Of a DNA stretch of 64,000 bases, positions 53,772 to 62,629 are shown piece after piece. The stretch spans positions 5,890,001 to 5,954,000 of the forward strand of contig NZ_CP052860.1 in assembly GCF_012935715.1 (NCBI RefSeq). Direction: 5' to 3'. Below the pieces are notes generated by a model. The model worked only from the letters and a program-made list of their open reading frames with translations. It did no database searches and was not told the DNA's origin. Position numbers and translations under genes: made by a program. The first letter of the stretch is position 1; each line of letters starts with the position of its first letter. This DNA comes from Pseudomonas sp. ADAK13. GTDB lineage: Bacteria > Pseudomonadota > Gammaproteobacteria > Pseudomonadales > Pseudomonadaceae.

Positions 53772-54467
53772 ATGTCGTACATCTTTGATTTTTCCTTTCT
53801 GCAAGAGTACTGGCCCAACGTTGTCGACGGCATTATCAAGACCTTGTACCTGAGTGTGGTGTCCATGGTCCTGGGGCTGGTAGTCGGCTCGCTGACGGCA
53901 GTGGGGCGCTCTTATGGGCCGCGCTCGGTCCGCGTGGTGGCGGTGGTCTATGTGGAACTGGTGCGCAATACCCCGTTGATCATCCAGGTGTTCTGGTTGT
54001 TTTTCGGGCTGGCGGTGCTGCAATTTCGGATCGGCGCGACGAACGCCGCGATCATCGCCCTGGCGATCAATGCGGGGGCCTATACCGCCGAAATCATCCG
54101 CGCCGGACTGGGCAGCATTCATCGCGGCCAGACTGAAGCAGCCTCCTGCCTGGCCTTGACCAAGTACCAGTTGATTACCAGCATCCTGCTCCCCCAGGCG
54201 CTGGAAAAAATGTACCCCGCTCTGGTCAGCCAGTTCGTGCTGTTGATGCTGGCCAGTTCATTGATGTCGCAAATCTCGGTCGAAGAGTTGACCGGTGTGG
54301 CCTACATGATCCAGTCATTCACGTTCAGGGGCTTTGAGGTCTACCTGATCATCGCGGCGGTCTACCTGGTGCTGGCCATCCTGATCAAGGTCATCTGCTT
54401 CTGGGCGGCGGCTTATATCTTCCCGCGCAAGCGGCGCATTCAACGGTCCGTCCGTCTAGCTCAGTGA
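53772..54467 (+). CDS. ABC transporter permease 1
   Basis: A 231-residue inner-membrane permease of the HisM/GlnP type with about five membrane helices and the EAA loop (EAASCLALTKYQLITSILLPQAL). It pairs with the next gene to form the channel. Confidence 0.92.
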   Translation: MSYIFDFSFLQEYWPNVVDGIIKTLYLSVVSMVLGLVVGSLTAVGRSYGPRSVRVVAVVYVELVRNTPLIIQVFWLFFGLAVLQFRIGATNAAIIALAINAGAYTAEIIRAGLGSIHRGQTEAASCLALTKYQLITSILLPQALEKMYPALVSQFVLLMLASSLMSQISVEELTGVAYMIQSFTFRGFEVYLIIAAVYLVLAILIKVICFWAAAYIFPRKRRIQRSVRLAQ

Positions 54468-54477
54468 GGTGGGATTC

Positions 54478-55122
54478 ATGTTCGTCTTGACTCAAGATCA
54501 GTTCGTCTTCCTGTTGACGGGTGCGGGCTGGACATTGTTGCTGTCGGCCATCGGTTTCATCATGGGCTCGATCCTTGGCTTGCCGCTGGCGCTGATGCGC
54601 GTGTCATCGAACCGCTTGCTGGCCAATGCGGTGCTGGCGTTCATCCACACGGTCCAGGGGATCCCGCTGCCGGTGGTGATGTTCCTGGCCTATTTCGGCC
54701 TGGGCTTCAGCGGCTTCAATGTGCCGGCGCTGCTCGCTGCAGGCCTCGCGCTGTCGCTTTACGCATCGGCTTACCTGGCGGAGATCTGGCGCGGCTGCAT
54801 CGAGTCGGTGCCCAAGACCCAGTGGGAAGCCGCCGAATGCCTGGCCCTGACCAATACGCAGCGGTTGCTGTACGTGATCCTGCCCCAGTCGATCAAAATC
54901 GCCGTGCCGCCCACCGTGGGCTTCCTGGTGCAGATCGTGAAGGACACCTCCAACGCGGTGGTCATCGGGTTCTTCGACCTTGCCTACTCGGCCAAGGTGC
55001 TGAACAACGCGACCTTCAGCCCGTTCGTCATCTACAGCATCGCCGCCGTCATCTACTTTTTAATCTGCTTCCCGCTGACCTCGCTGGCCGCGTACACGGA
55101 GCGCAAGATGACCCGTACGTGA
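54478..55122 (+). CDS. ABC transporter permease 2
   Basis: A 214-residue HisM/GlnP-type permease with the EAA loop (EAAECLALTNTQRLLYVILPQSI). The ATG at 54478 follows GAGGTGGG; the GTG at 54469 is an alternative. It starts 10 bases after the first permease stop. Confidence 0.92.
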   Translation: MFVLTQDQFVFLLTGAGWTLLLSAIGFIMGSILGLPLALMRVSSNRLLANAVLAFIHTVQGIPLPVVMFLAYFGLGFSGFNVPALLAAGLALSLYASAYLAEIWRGCIESVPKTQWEAAECLALTNTQRLLYVILPQSIKIAVPPTVGFLVQIVKDTSNAVVIGFFDLAYSAKVLNNATFSPFVIYSIAAVIYFLICFPLTSLAAYTERKMTRT

Positions 55123-55195
55123 AGTACAGCCCACACCGTTTCCTGTACATTTCATTCGTTTCGGCCACGGGCCGATGCAATAGAGAGAGTTGAAA

Positions 55196-56782
55196 ATGCT
55201 TCCTGTACTTGGCCAACAGTTCATCGCGGGCGCCCGTAGCGGCCTCGGCGAGACCCGTCACCAAAGCGTCGATGCCGCCAGCGGTGAAGCCCTGCCGTAT
55301 GCCTTCCACCAGGCCACGCTCGAAGAAGTCGAGCAGGCCGCCTTAGCTGCAAAAAGCGCCTTTGGCCCTTTTCGCCAACTGAGCCCGGCGCGGCGCGCAG
55401 AGTTCCTGGAGGCGATCGCCGAAGAACTGGAGGCGCTGGACCAGGAATTCGTGGCCATTGTCTCCCGGGAAACTGCGCTGCCGCCCGCGCGTATTCAGGG
55501 CGAACGTCTGCGCACCAGCAACCAGATGCGCCTATTCGCCCAAGTGCTGCGCCGTGGCGACTTCTTAGGTGCACGCATTGACCTGGCGCTGCCGGACCGC
55601 CAGCCGTTGCCACGCGTAGACCTGCGCCAGTACCGAATCGGCGTCGGCCCAGTAGCGGTATTCGGTGCCAGCAACTTCCCCTTGGCCTTCTCCACGGCAG
55701 GGGGCGACACCGCTTCGGCGCTGGCGGCCGGTTGCCCGGTGGTGGTCAAGGCCCACAGCGGCCACATGGCGACCGCCGATCTGGTGGGCTGCGCCATTGA
55801 ACGCGCTGCCACGCGCACCAGCATGCCTGCGGGGGTGTTCAACATGATCTTCGGTCAAGGTGTCGGGGCGGCCCTGGTCGCGCATCCGGCCATCCAGGCG
55901 GTGGGCTTTACCGGCTCGCTACACGGTGGGCAGGCCCTTTGCAAGATCGCCGCTGAGCGTGAGCAGCCAATCCCGGTGTTTGCCGAAATGTCGAGCATCA
56001 ACCCCGTCATTCTGCTGCCGGGTGCCCTGGCCGCCCGTGGCGCAACCATCGCTGGCGAGCTGGCGGGTTCGGTGGTGCTGGGCGCCGGGCAGTTCTGCAC
56101 CAACCCTGGCCTGGTGATCGGTATTCGTGGTGCGGCATTCACAGCGTTCACCGAGCAGCTCAAGGGGCACCTGTCGGCACAGGCACCGCAAACCCTGCTC
56201 AATGCGGGTGGCCTGCTCAGTTATCAGAACGGCATCAGCGCCTTGGCTGAGTGCGCAGGCATCACGCACCTGGCAGGTCAGCCGCAGCAGGGCACCAAGG
56301 CTCAGGCGCAGTTGTTCAAGGCCGACGTCAACCTGCTGCTTGAGGGCCATCCCTTGCTGCAGGAAGAAGTCTTCGGTCCGACCACGGTGCTGATCGAGGT
56401 GGCTGACGACGCCGAACTCAAGCGGGCGTTGCAGGCCTTGCGCGGCCAACTCACAGCAACCCTCATCGGTGAGCCTGGCGACCTGCGTCAGTACCACTGG
56501 TTGGTGCCGCTGTTGGAGGAGAAGGTCGGTCGCATCCTGGTCAATGGCTACCCGACTGGCGTAGAGGTCTGCGACGCGATGATCCATGGCGGCCCGTACC
56601 CGGCTACCAGTGATGCCCGGGGTACCTCCGTCGGTAGTATGGCGATTGATCGGTTCCTGCGCCCGTTGTGCTATCAAAACTACCCGGACAGCTTGCTGCC
56701 TGCTGCCTTGCAGAATGTAAACCCCCTGGGAGTGACACGGTTGGTAAACGGTGCCTGGAGCAGCGAGAGCATCGTGCCTTAA
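55196..56782 (+). CDS. 2-oxoglutarate semialdehyde dehydrogenase-like aldehyde dehydrogenase
   Basis: A 528-residue aldehyde dehydrogenase of the KGSADH group (type III-like size, longer than usual ALDH). Catalytic Cys301 (GAGQFCTNPGL) and Glu264 (VFAEMSSINP) are present, with cofactor residues FGASNFPLAFS and VVKAHSGH that suggest NADP use. It would oxidise 2-oxoglutarate semialdehyde, the product of the KDA-dehydratase-like enzyme, to 2-oxoglutarate. ATG 55196 follows GAGAGAG. Confidence 0.9.
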   Translation: MLPVLGQQFIAGARSGLGETRHQSVDAASGEALPYAFHQATLEEVEQAALAAKSAFGPFRQLSPARRAEFLEAIAEELEALDQEFVAIVSRETALPPARIQGERLRTSNQMRLFAQVLRRGDFLGARIDLALPDRQPLPRVDLRQYRIGVGPVAVFGASNFPLAFSTAGGDTASALAAGCPVVVKAHSGHMATADLVGCAIERAATRTSMPAGVFNMIFGQGVGAALVAHPAIQAVGFTGSLHGGQALCKIAAEREQPIPVFAEMSSINPVILLPGALAARGATIAGELAGSVVLGAGQFCTNPGLVIGIRGAAFTAFTEQLKGHLSAQAPQTLLNAGGLLSYQNGISALAECAGITHLAGQPQQGTKAQAQLFKADVNLLLEGHPLLQEEVFGPTTVLIEVADDAELKRALQALRGQLTATLIGEPGDLRQYHWLVPLLEEKVGRILVNGYPTGVEVCDAMIHGGPYPATSDARGTSVGSMAIDRFLRPLCYQNYPDSLLPAALQNVNPLGVTRLVNGAWSSESIVP

Positions 56783-56867
56783 TACATGATAAGAACTGGG
56801 GCTACGGATACATGGACGTTAAAACTAAAGAGACTCTAGGCCATGCATCGTGGATTCTGGTCTTGAC

Positions 56868-57086
56868 CTAGCGCTGGTGGCTTGCAGTCAACTGCATGGG
56901 TAACGGAATGAATGCAGGTTGCAGCGCCGTGCTTTTCTGCGCTTGCGCCCGAATCCATTTGTGTACGAAGTTTGCGTTAAGACCATGGCTGAGCGCGATG
57001 CTGGCAATTGAAGCTCCGAGCTGGGCACACTCTTGAATGACCTGGGCCTTGAAGGACTTGGAGTAGGAACGGCGTTGTGGCTGCAT
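56868..57086 (-). mobile_element. IS66-family tnpA (orf1) relic
   Basis: 73 residues from an ATG (RRSYSKSFKAQVIQECAQ, SIASIALSHGLNANFVHKW) match the helix-turn-helix part of IS66 TnpA. It is cut short after about 60 conserved residues (TAG at 56868), and TnpB/TnpC are absent. Together with the tnpB relic at 9.5 kb it shows at least two past IS66 insertions. Confidence 0.65.
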
Positions 57087-57419
57087 GAAATACCCGCTTA
57101 AAAAACTGGAACTGGTGCCCACTTAAATTTAAGTGCACACCATGTCTTGGCCTCGCGGGGCTGGGTAAATGACTTGGCCGGAAGGATACGTATTTTGCGC
57201 TTATGTACCTGAATGACTGGCAGTTCTGGGATAACCATTCTCAGAGCGCATATTTTCTGACGACAACAAAGATAGCTTGGATGCCTTCCACCACGCTGCA
57301 AAGTACTACAAGGTCACTCGAAACTTTCCAATTGATGTGTCCGAGAGCCGACTCCAGGCCGCACTTAATCTGGTCAGGTCTAGGCGAGGTGCGTTGACTG
57401 AAAAGAATGTTTGCCAAAC

Positions 57420-57580
57420 GGTGAACGCCGGGCGATTTGTACTTATGGCGCCGGCGCTGACGACTGGCGATACCAGCTTCGCGCATCAAGCTGCGGGCCA
57501 TGTACCGCCCGACACGATGTCCATTCGCTTGCAGCTCTTTGGCCAAGGTGCGTGTACCAATGCTACGGAGGATTGCTGGA
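57420..57580 (-). mobile_element. IS3-family transposase (orfB) fragment
   Basis: The minus strand reads SIGTRTLAKELQANGHRVGRY, MARSLMREAGIASRQRRR and HKYKSPGV, the N-terminal HTH_21 region of IS3 OrfB. The DDE catalytic core is gone; beyond about 57420 the frame continues into unrelated sequence to 57241. A relic next to the AraC gene's 3' end. Confidence 0.65.
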
Positions 57581-57582
57581 TG

Positions 57583-58479
57583 TTAGTCACTCTCAATTTT
57601 TCTGAGTATTTTCCCATCCTCACGTGGAGGTCGTCCGAACAAACGGTGGTATTCACGACTGAACTGAGAAGGACTCTCGTAGCCGACCGCAAGACCTATA
57701 TCCGCTATCCCTCTCAAGGAAGAGGCCAACAGTGATCGAGCCATTTGGAGTCGAACATGCTTTTGGAATTGGATAGGACTTAATGATGTCGCCGCTAGGA
57801 AATGCCGATAAAACGATGTAGTACTCATACCTGCTACGTCTGCCAACTTCTCTATTCGGATGGTCTCTGCGTAGTGGTCTCTGATCCATTTAATCGTTCG
57901 TGCGATCTGCATCGTTCGGCTGTCAGCAAGGCCAAGCTGCCGGACCATTGCACCTTGTTCCCCGTTAATGAGGCGCCACAGAATTTCGCGTTCAATTGAC
58001 TGCGCTAAAATTGGAATGTCGTTCGGTTTATCTAAAAGCCTTATGAGCCGGACAACGGGATCAAGTAGATCATCACTTAATTCACTTACAGCAATACTGG
58101 ACTGCTCACCTTTCTTTTTTTGTGGCGCGCTGCTTTCTAACAACAACGAAGCTATCGCTTCGGGCCTCAGGACTAATCCAAGGCCCAGCAGTGGTTCCTC
58201 TTCGCTTGCCTGTATGACATTTGAGCTAAGCGGCAAATCGACCAGGTAAATCAGATACTGCCCTGTGGCATATCGAAATACCTGCTTGCCGAGGGCGACC
58301 TGTTTAGCGCCCTGTACCACGAGGGCCAGGGCAGGTTCGGCGATGTGGCGGACTGGCTGCGTCGGCGCGAAATAGCTCGATAACACGACGTTTGGGAGCG
58401 CGGGTCGAGCAGCGTGCGATGCGGCATGGCGAAGGATGAGTTGCTTCAACTCGTCCAGCAAACTTGTGTTCTTTTTCAT
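57583..58479 (-). CDS. AraC-family regulator (AraC_N type)
   Basis: A 298-residue regulator with an N-terminal AraC_N (cupin-like) domain (about 25-180) and two C-terminal HTH units (IEKLADVAGMSTTSFYRHF, IADIGLAVGYESPSQFSREY). It diverges from the dienelactone-hydrolase-like gene and probably controls it. The IS3 fragment lies directly after its stop, so its last residues may have been altered by that insertion. Confidence 0.88.
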   Translation of the reverse strand: MKKNTSLLDELKQLILRHAASHAARPALPNVVLSSYFAPTQPVRHIAEPALALVVQGAKQVALGKQVFRYATGQYLIYLVDLPLSSNVIQASEEEPLLGLGLVLRPEAIASLLLESSAPQKKKGEQSSIAVSELSDDLLDPVVRLIRLLDKPNDIPILAQSIEREILWRLINGEQGAMVRQLGLADSRTMQIARTIKWIRDHYAETIRIEKLADVAGMSTTSFYRHFLAATSLSPIQFQKHVRLQMARSLLASSLRGIADIGLAVGYESPSQFSREYHRLFGRPPREDGKILRKIESD

Positions 58480-58667
58480 GACGAAACTCTACCTCGCCAG
58501 CAAACGATGCGTACCCGATGAAATCACATTTGGAAGGATTGTGCAGATGAATGGCAGCTTCAGGCTACCTCTGAAATTTCCTGGCATTGTTCAATTGCGT
58601 CAATGCCAGTCGCTAGGCTTTAGGCAGCACGTTCACTCCAGCAATTAAGCCGGTAAGGAATTTCAAC

Positions 58668-59585
58668 ATGAAGCAAAAAATCGTTACTTTCGAAAGTGCC
58701 GGGCTCAACCTCGTGGGCAATCTTTACAGCTCAGATGGCTTGGCGAGCGGGCCACAAGCGGCAGTTGTAGTGGTGCATCCTGCTAGTGGCGTAAAAGAAC
58801 AAACCGCTGCCTTATATGCCCGTTATCTCGCAGAGCAGGGTTTTATTACGCTCGCGTTCGACGCAGCTTACAGCGGTGAAAGTGCAGGTGAGCCGCGTGG
58901 TTTGGAAGATCCGGCACATCGCATTGAGGATATTAAGTCTGCAGTTTCATTCATGAGCGTTCGTGATGACGTTGATTCAGAGCGAATTGGCCTGCTGGGT
59001 ATTTGCGCCGCTGGCGGGTATGTGATTCCGGCCACCGCGACCGACCATAGAGTTAAAGCTGTCGCTATGGTTAGTGGCGTCAGTATTGGCGAATTCTTCC
59101 GGGTGGGTTATGACGGGAAGCAACCTCCTGAGGTTCTCAAGATGATGCTGGATAGTGCTGCGAAGGCACGTACTGCCCAAGAGCGCGGCGAGGGGACACA
59201 AACCTTCCCGATTTTTCCGTCTGATGAAGCGGCGGCCCGCACGCTCGGTCAGTACGTATACGAAGGATGGGAGTATTACTGCACTCCTCGTGCTTATCAT
59301 CCGCGATCTACTAAACAGATGCCTTGGGTCAGCGTCGACAAGATGGCGCTATTTGAGGGTTTCCGCTTCATCGACAGGGTTGCACCACGTCCCTTGCTAG
59401 CCATTGTAGGAACGGAAGCCGCCACCAAGTGGATGACGGAAGAGGCTTTCCCCAGGGCAGGAGAGCCGAAGGAGTTACTTTGGGTAGAAGGTGCGAGTCA
59501 CGTCGATCTCTACGACAAAGAGCAGTACGTAACGCCAGCGATAGTGAGGCTCACCGAGTTCTATCGAAAAAATCTGCTGGTTTGA
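58668..59585 (+). CDS. alpha/beta hydrolase, dienelactone-hydrolase/YcjY-like
   Basis: A 305-residue alpha/beta hydrolase. The nucleophile elbow is GICAAGGY, with Cys in place of Ser, as in dienelactone hydrolase; an acidic residue and the late His (GASHVDLYD) complete the triad. The long insert with aromatic residues (about 150-235) is typical of the YcjY/DUF1100-like group. Divergent from AraC. Substrate unknown. Confidence 0.85.
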   Translation: MKQKIVTFESAGLNLVGNLYSSDGLASGPQAAVVVVHPASGVKEQTAALYARYLAEQGFITLAFDAAYSGESAGEPRGLEDPAHRIEDIKSAVSFMSVRDDVDSERIGLLGICAAGGYVIPATATDHRVKAVAMVSGVSIGEFFRVGYDGKQPPEVLKMMLDSAAKARTAQERGEGTQTFPIFPSDEAAARTLGQYVYEGWEYYCTPRAYHPRSTKQMPWVSVDKMALFEGFRFIDRVAPRPLLAIVGTEAATKWMTEEAFPRAGEPKELLWVEGASHVDLYDKEQYVTPAIVRLTEFYRKNLLV

Positions 59586-59592
59586 GTATTTT

Positions 59593-59805
59593 TCCGCTTG
59601 CGGCTACTGGTCCTATGGGGACAGTTCCCTGATATGGGAAGGGCACAAGGCTGGACGGGAGATTGGCTATGGACAGATGGAGAAACTCTCTAATCTGGAA
59701 ACGTTGCCTGCCCACGGCTTTGAGGTCTCGTGTTTCCCCTACAAGATCAAACACGCCTCGGCTGGTTTTGTGAGGGTGGTTGCCATCTTCGAGGAGGGTG
59801 TGTGA
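59593..59805 (+). pseudogene. C-terminal relic of a cyclase-family (kynurenine formamidase-like) protein
   Basis: One frame reads YWSYGDSSLIWEGHKAGRE, IGYGQMEKLSNLETLPAHGF and EVSCFPYKIKHASAGF to a TGA at 59803. It is the C-terminal part of PF04199 cyclase-family enzymes. There is no start and the N-terminal metal-binding part is missing; it begins inside the end of the hydrolase gene. Confidence 0.6.
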
Positions 59806-59837
59806 GCAGTGACCCTCCACGAGTCCACCCGATGCTG

Positions 59838-60755
59838 TCAGGTAAAACCTGGAACGAGGACTAATCTTCCTGGTCCGCAGGTCCTTGCCTTCAGCACGTC
59901 CTGTGCGAGTGCGGCATCTGCCAAGGCAAACGAGGCTGCAACCGTCACTCGTAGAGCCCCGGCTTCAACCAGGTCGACAAGCCGTGCGAGAATCTCAGTA
60001 TCGTGTCGGGCGAAAACTGTAGTTATCCCGGGGCCGCTGTCCGCTATTGAGCAGACTCTTGCATTTGGGGCAGCAGCCATAGCCTTCGCCAACCTGCCGT
60101 GGCCGGCGCAATCCACGATGGCCGTCACGTCGGTGGATGTGTGCCTTTTGAGTTCGGCGACATCATTCGACAGCATGGGTTCTGCTTCGAGCGACCTCAC
60201 ATAGGTGTGGTGTTGGGCAGAAGCACTGCCAATGACGGTAGCGCCTGAGAGCACCGCGAGTTGGGTCGCCAGCGAGCCTACCCCTCCTGATGCACCGAGC
60301 ACCAGAACGGTATCTGCTTCGGACACGCGCAACGTTTCAATCACCGCACGATAGGCCGTCAGACCGGCAAGTGGCAGTCCGGCCGCTTCGGCCCATGACA
60401 CGTTCTTCGGCTTTCGCCATAAGCGTTCCACGGGCACGCTCACCAGCTCGGCATAGGTGCCGTTATGCATGATGTGTTGATGCGTATAGGCGATGACTTC
60501 ATCACCTGGTTCGAACTCGACTACCCCGGCCCCCACACGCTCGACGATGCCGGCAAGGTCCCATCCAGGTACTACCGGAAACCAGGTCTCCATGAAGCTC
60601 TCGCCAAAACCGGCCTGTAATGCGATATCGGCCGGGTTGACGGTCGCGGCTTTCATTCGCACGATCACTGAGTTCTGCGACAGCTTCGGTTCTGGCAAAT
60701 CACCGTATTGGAGGACTTCCGATCCTCCGAAGCCACTATAAAAAACACCTTTCAT
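59838..60755 (-). CDS. NADPH:quinone oxidoreductase-like protein
   Basis: A 305-residue medium-chain dehydrogenase/reductase without structural zinc: GFGGSEVLQYGDLPEP at the N-terminus, AATVNPADIALQAG, and the NADPH loop VLGASGGVGSLATQLAVLSGA. AGGAAAA precedes the ATG at 60755. It follows the SnoaL-like gene on the same strand and is the second gene of that operon. Likely role: reduction of quinones or reactive carbonyls. Confidence 0.88.
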   Translation of the reverse strand: MKGVFYSGFGGSEVLQYGDLPEPKLSQNSVIVRMKAATVNPADIALQAGFGESFMETWFPVVPGWDLAGIVERVGAGVVEFEPGDEVIAYTHQHIMHNGTYAELVSVPVERLWRKPKNVSWAEAAGLPLAGLTAYRAVIETLRVSEADTVLVLGASGGVGSLATQLAVLSGATVIGSASAQHHTYVRSLEAEPMLSNDVAELKRHTSTDVTAIVDCAGHGRLAKAMAAAPNARVCSIADSGPGITTVFARHDTEILARLVDLVEAGALRVTVAASFALADAALAQDVLKARTCGPGRLVLVPGFT

Positions 60756-60765
60756 AGTACTTTTC

Positions 60766-61239
60766 CTAGAAGGCATACGGCATGTCGTGATAAATGCGCA
60801 TGTGCGCGATCATCCAACGCCCATCGACTTTCTCCAGGATAGGCCGGTAGTAGCCACTCTCGATCGGGGTAATAGTGCCTTGCGCGCCAAACGCTCCTTG
60901 CGGCCAACCGCCTTCAGGCTTTTGCATACCGACAACGTTGAACACCACAAAATGGACATCCAGTGTCCCGCTGTCGCCATTCACCTCGATGAGCGGGTCA
61001 TGGGTGGTGTGGTGGCTCCAACCCCGTGGTGGATGCGGTTTCATCATCGTGGTAACGGCTGCGCCAATTGCCTCCGATCCGGCCACCTCGCCAAAAAGCT
61101 CGGGTGTGCCAGCATTGTTGTAGAAAACCTCGACCTTGGCGTCGGCCAGGAAAAGGTTGCTCATTGCCTCGCCGTCTCGGTAGTCAGCCGCCCTGACATA
61201 GCGCGCCATGACCTGCTGAATTTCACGTTCTTCGGACAT
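60766..61239 (-). CDS. SnoaL-like (NTF2-fold) protein
   Basis: A 157-residue NTF2-fold protein (REIQQVMARYVRAADYRD, DPLIEVNGDSGTLDVHF, DGRWMIAHMRIY). AAGGAGAAC precedes the ATG, and a longer upstream open frame is not used. First gene of the operon with the quinone oxidoreductase; divergent from Rrf2. The family covers hydrolases, isomerases and binding proteins; function open. Confidence 0.82.
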   Translation of the reverse strand: MSEEREIQQVMARYVRAADYRDGEAMSNLFLADAKVEVFYNNAGTPELFGEVAGSEAIGAAVTTMMKPHPPRGWSHHTTHDPLIEVNGDSGTLDVHFVVFNVVGMQKPEGGWPQGAFGAQGTITPIESGYYRPILEKVDGRWMIAHMRIYHDMPYAF

Positions 61240-61292
61240 CGGAGTTCTCCTTGGGATAATGTGTGCCCATAGAAATACATCCACCGCGACAT

Positions 61293-61317
61293 ATATGCAA
61301 CAATAATAGATGCATAT
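61293..61317. promoter_or_regulatory. candidate Rrf2 operator
   Basis: ATATGCA-11 bases-TGCATAT, a perfect 7-bp dyad between the divergent SnoaL-like and Rrf2-family genes. Length and AT content fit an Rrf2-type operator. Confidence 0.5.
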
Positions 61318-61338
61318 TAAAATGATCGGGAGTCGTAA

Positions 61339-61779
61339 ATGATCGATGTCCGTTTCCCAACGGCCTTGCAGATGATGCTCAGCCTGGCGCTGGCTCAGGC
61401 CGAAGGCGTCGAACGCTTGAGTTCTGCTCAATTGGCTGAGGGGGTCGATTCCAATCCGACCTTTGTCAGACGATTGTTGGTGCCCTTGATTCAGGCGGGC
61501 CTTGTTCACTCGACTATGGGGCGAGACGGGGGGGTGAGCCTTGGTGTTGACGCCACTGCGATCACGCTCGGCGATATCTACAAGGTGTCGATGGGGGGCA
61601 AGAAGCTGTGGGTCGGGCGCAGCGATATCCCTCACCGCTGTCTCGTCAGCTGTAATGTTGAACGGTTCTTTGGGAATTTGGCTGACGAAGTCGATGAGTC
61701 GGTGTCGCGTTTGTTGGGTGGGCGGACACTGGCCGATGCGCTCCAGGAACTTCGCAGCCTCGATACGCAGCGTACGTAG
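61339..61779 (+). CDS. Rrf2-family transcriptional regulator
   Basis: A 146-residue Rrf2 protein: winged helix at about 5-65 (SSAQLAEGVDSNPTFVRRLL) and a dimerisation helix. The three-Cys iron-sulfur ligand set of IscR/NsrR is not present; only two Cys occur (HRCLVSC), so it may sense thiol-reactive or quinone compounds instead, matching the divergent quinone-reductase operon. GGGAG lies before the ATG. Confidence 0.88.
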   Translation: MIDVRFPTALQMMLSLALAQAEGVERLSSAQLAEGVDSNPTFVRRLLVPLIQAGLVHSTMGRDGGVSLGVDATAITLGDIYKVSMGGKKLWVGRSDIPHRCLVSCNVERFFGNLADEVDESVSRLLGGRTLADALQELRSLDTQRT

Positions 61780-61823
61780 GTGGCGAACCGGGACGCCAGC
61801 GCCATGAACTCAGCGTCCGCTGG

Positions 61824-61958
61824 ATCGATACCGAGGAACTACGCAAGGCATTGCTGGCGATAGGATGCACTAAAGAGCAGCGCTAATTGTTCACTTGCCC
61901 AATGAGTGATGTGGATTTTTTTGCGCTGATTACCGGTGGCGTTGACCGACAATCGTGA
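61824..61958 (+). pseudogene. C-terminal relic of a RocR-like EAL protein
   Basis: The frame reads IDTEELRKALLAIGCTKEQR, stop, LFTCPMSDVDFF, ...VDRQS, stop. It aligns over about 45 residues with the end of the EAL protein at 40106 (IETEEQRESLLAMGCTQGQG, YLFARPMNDVDLL). It starts after the Rrf2 gene without any upstream part, so it is a small leftover of a third copy. Confidence 0.6.
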
Positions 61959-62001
61959 CCTCTCCCGCCTCACCATAAACCTCTACCTGGCCGCAAGCTT
62001 G

Positions 62002-62174
62002 CTAATCTTTCGGCATTACGCGAGAGCCGCAGGGATACAGCATGTCGCCCATCTCCAGCAAGGCCAGCTCGGTGACACGAATACCAGTGGTGTGAGTAAG
62101 CCACAACAGCATCACGTCACGCTCTGGCAGACGGCCAGTCATCTGGTACTGGTAAATCGTTAGATATGTACCTT
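62002..62174 (-). pseudogene. integrase relic
   Basis: The minus strand reads YLTIYQYQMTGRLPERD, VMLLWLTHTTGIRVTELALL, ending PKD and TAG at 62002. It is the start of a tyrosine-recombinase catalytic domain (Arg in TTGIRVTEL); HxxR, second His and Tyr are missing. It lies next to the EAL relic. Confidence 0.55.
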
Positions 62175-62536
62175 CTTAGAAACAAGCCCTTAGAAGCTCG
62201 TAGGCATTGCTTGAGAGATGGTCGATGACTTCTCTATCAAAGCAGGCAAAGGAGTTGGATTTCTGATCAGCGCAGAAAGCTGTAGATAGAGCTCGTGTGG
62301 GCGGCTGAGGAGTTGATTATCGCTGGTCAATCCTTTTCGGTCTGCTATGGGACTCTATGGAGAGTATCGTCCTGTTCACAATTCTTCAGTTGTCTCCATC
62401 CATGCCCATTCTCAATGTTCAGATTTTCTCGTGTGAGATAGACGCTGGTACCAGCAGTGCATAAGATCTGTCGCAACAACATTCTCATTGCTGCTTGAAA
62501 CCCAATCCCAACACAACAAAAAATTTGGATAGATAA
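62175..62536. other. gap without a recognisable gene
   Basis: No frame with a good start and coding texture. It presumably holds the promoter of the asparaginase gene. Confidence 0.3.
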
Positions 62537-62629
62537 ATGGATATTTCGATTGGAACCGTTCTAAGCGCTTCGTCTACGCGATATGGCGATAAAACCACCC
62601 AGGTTGCCAACGGGCGCAACTATTCGTGC

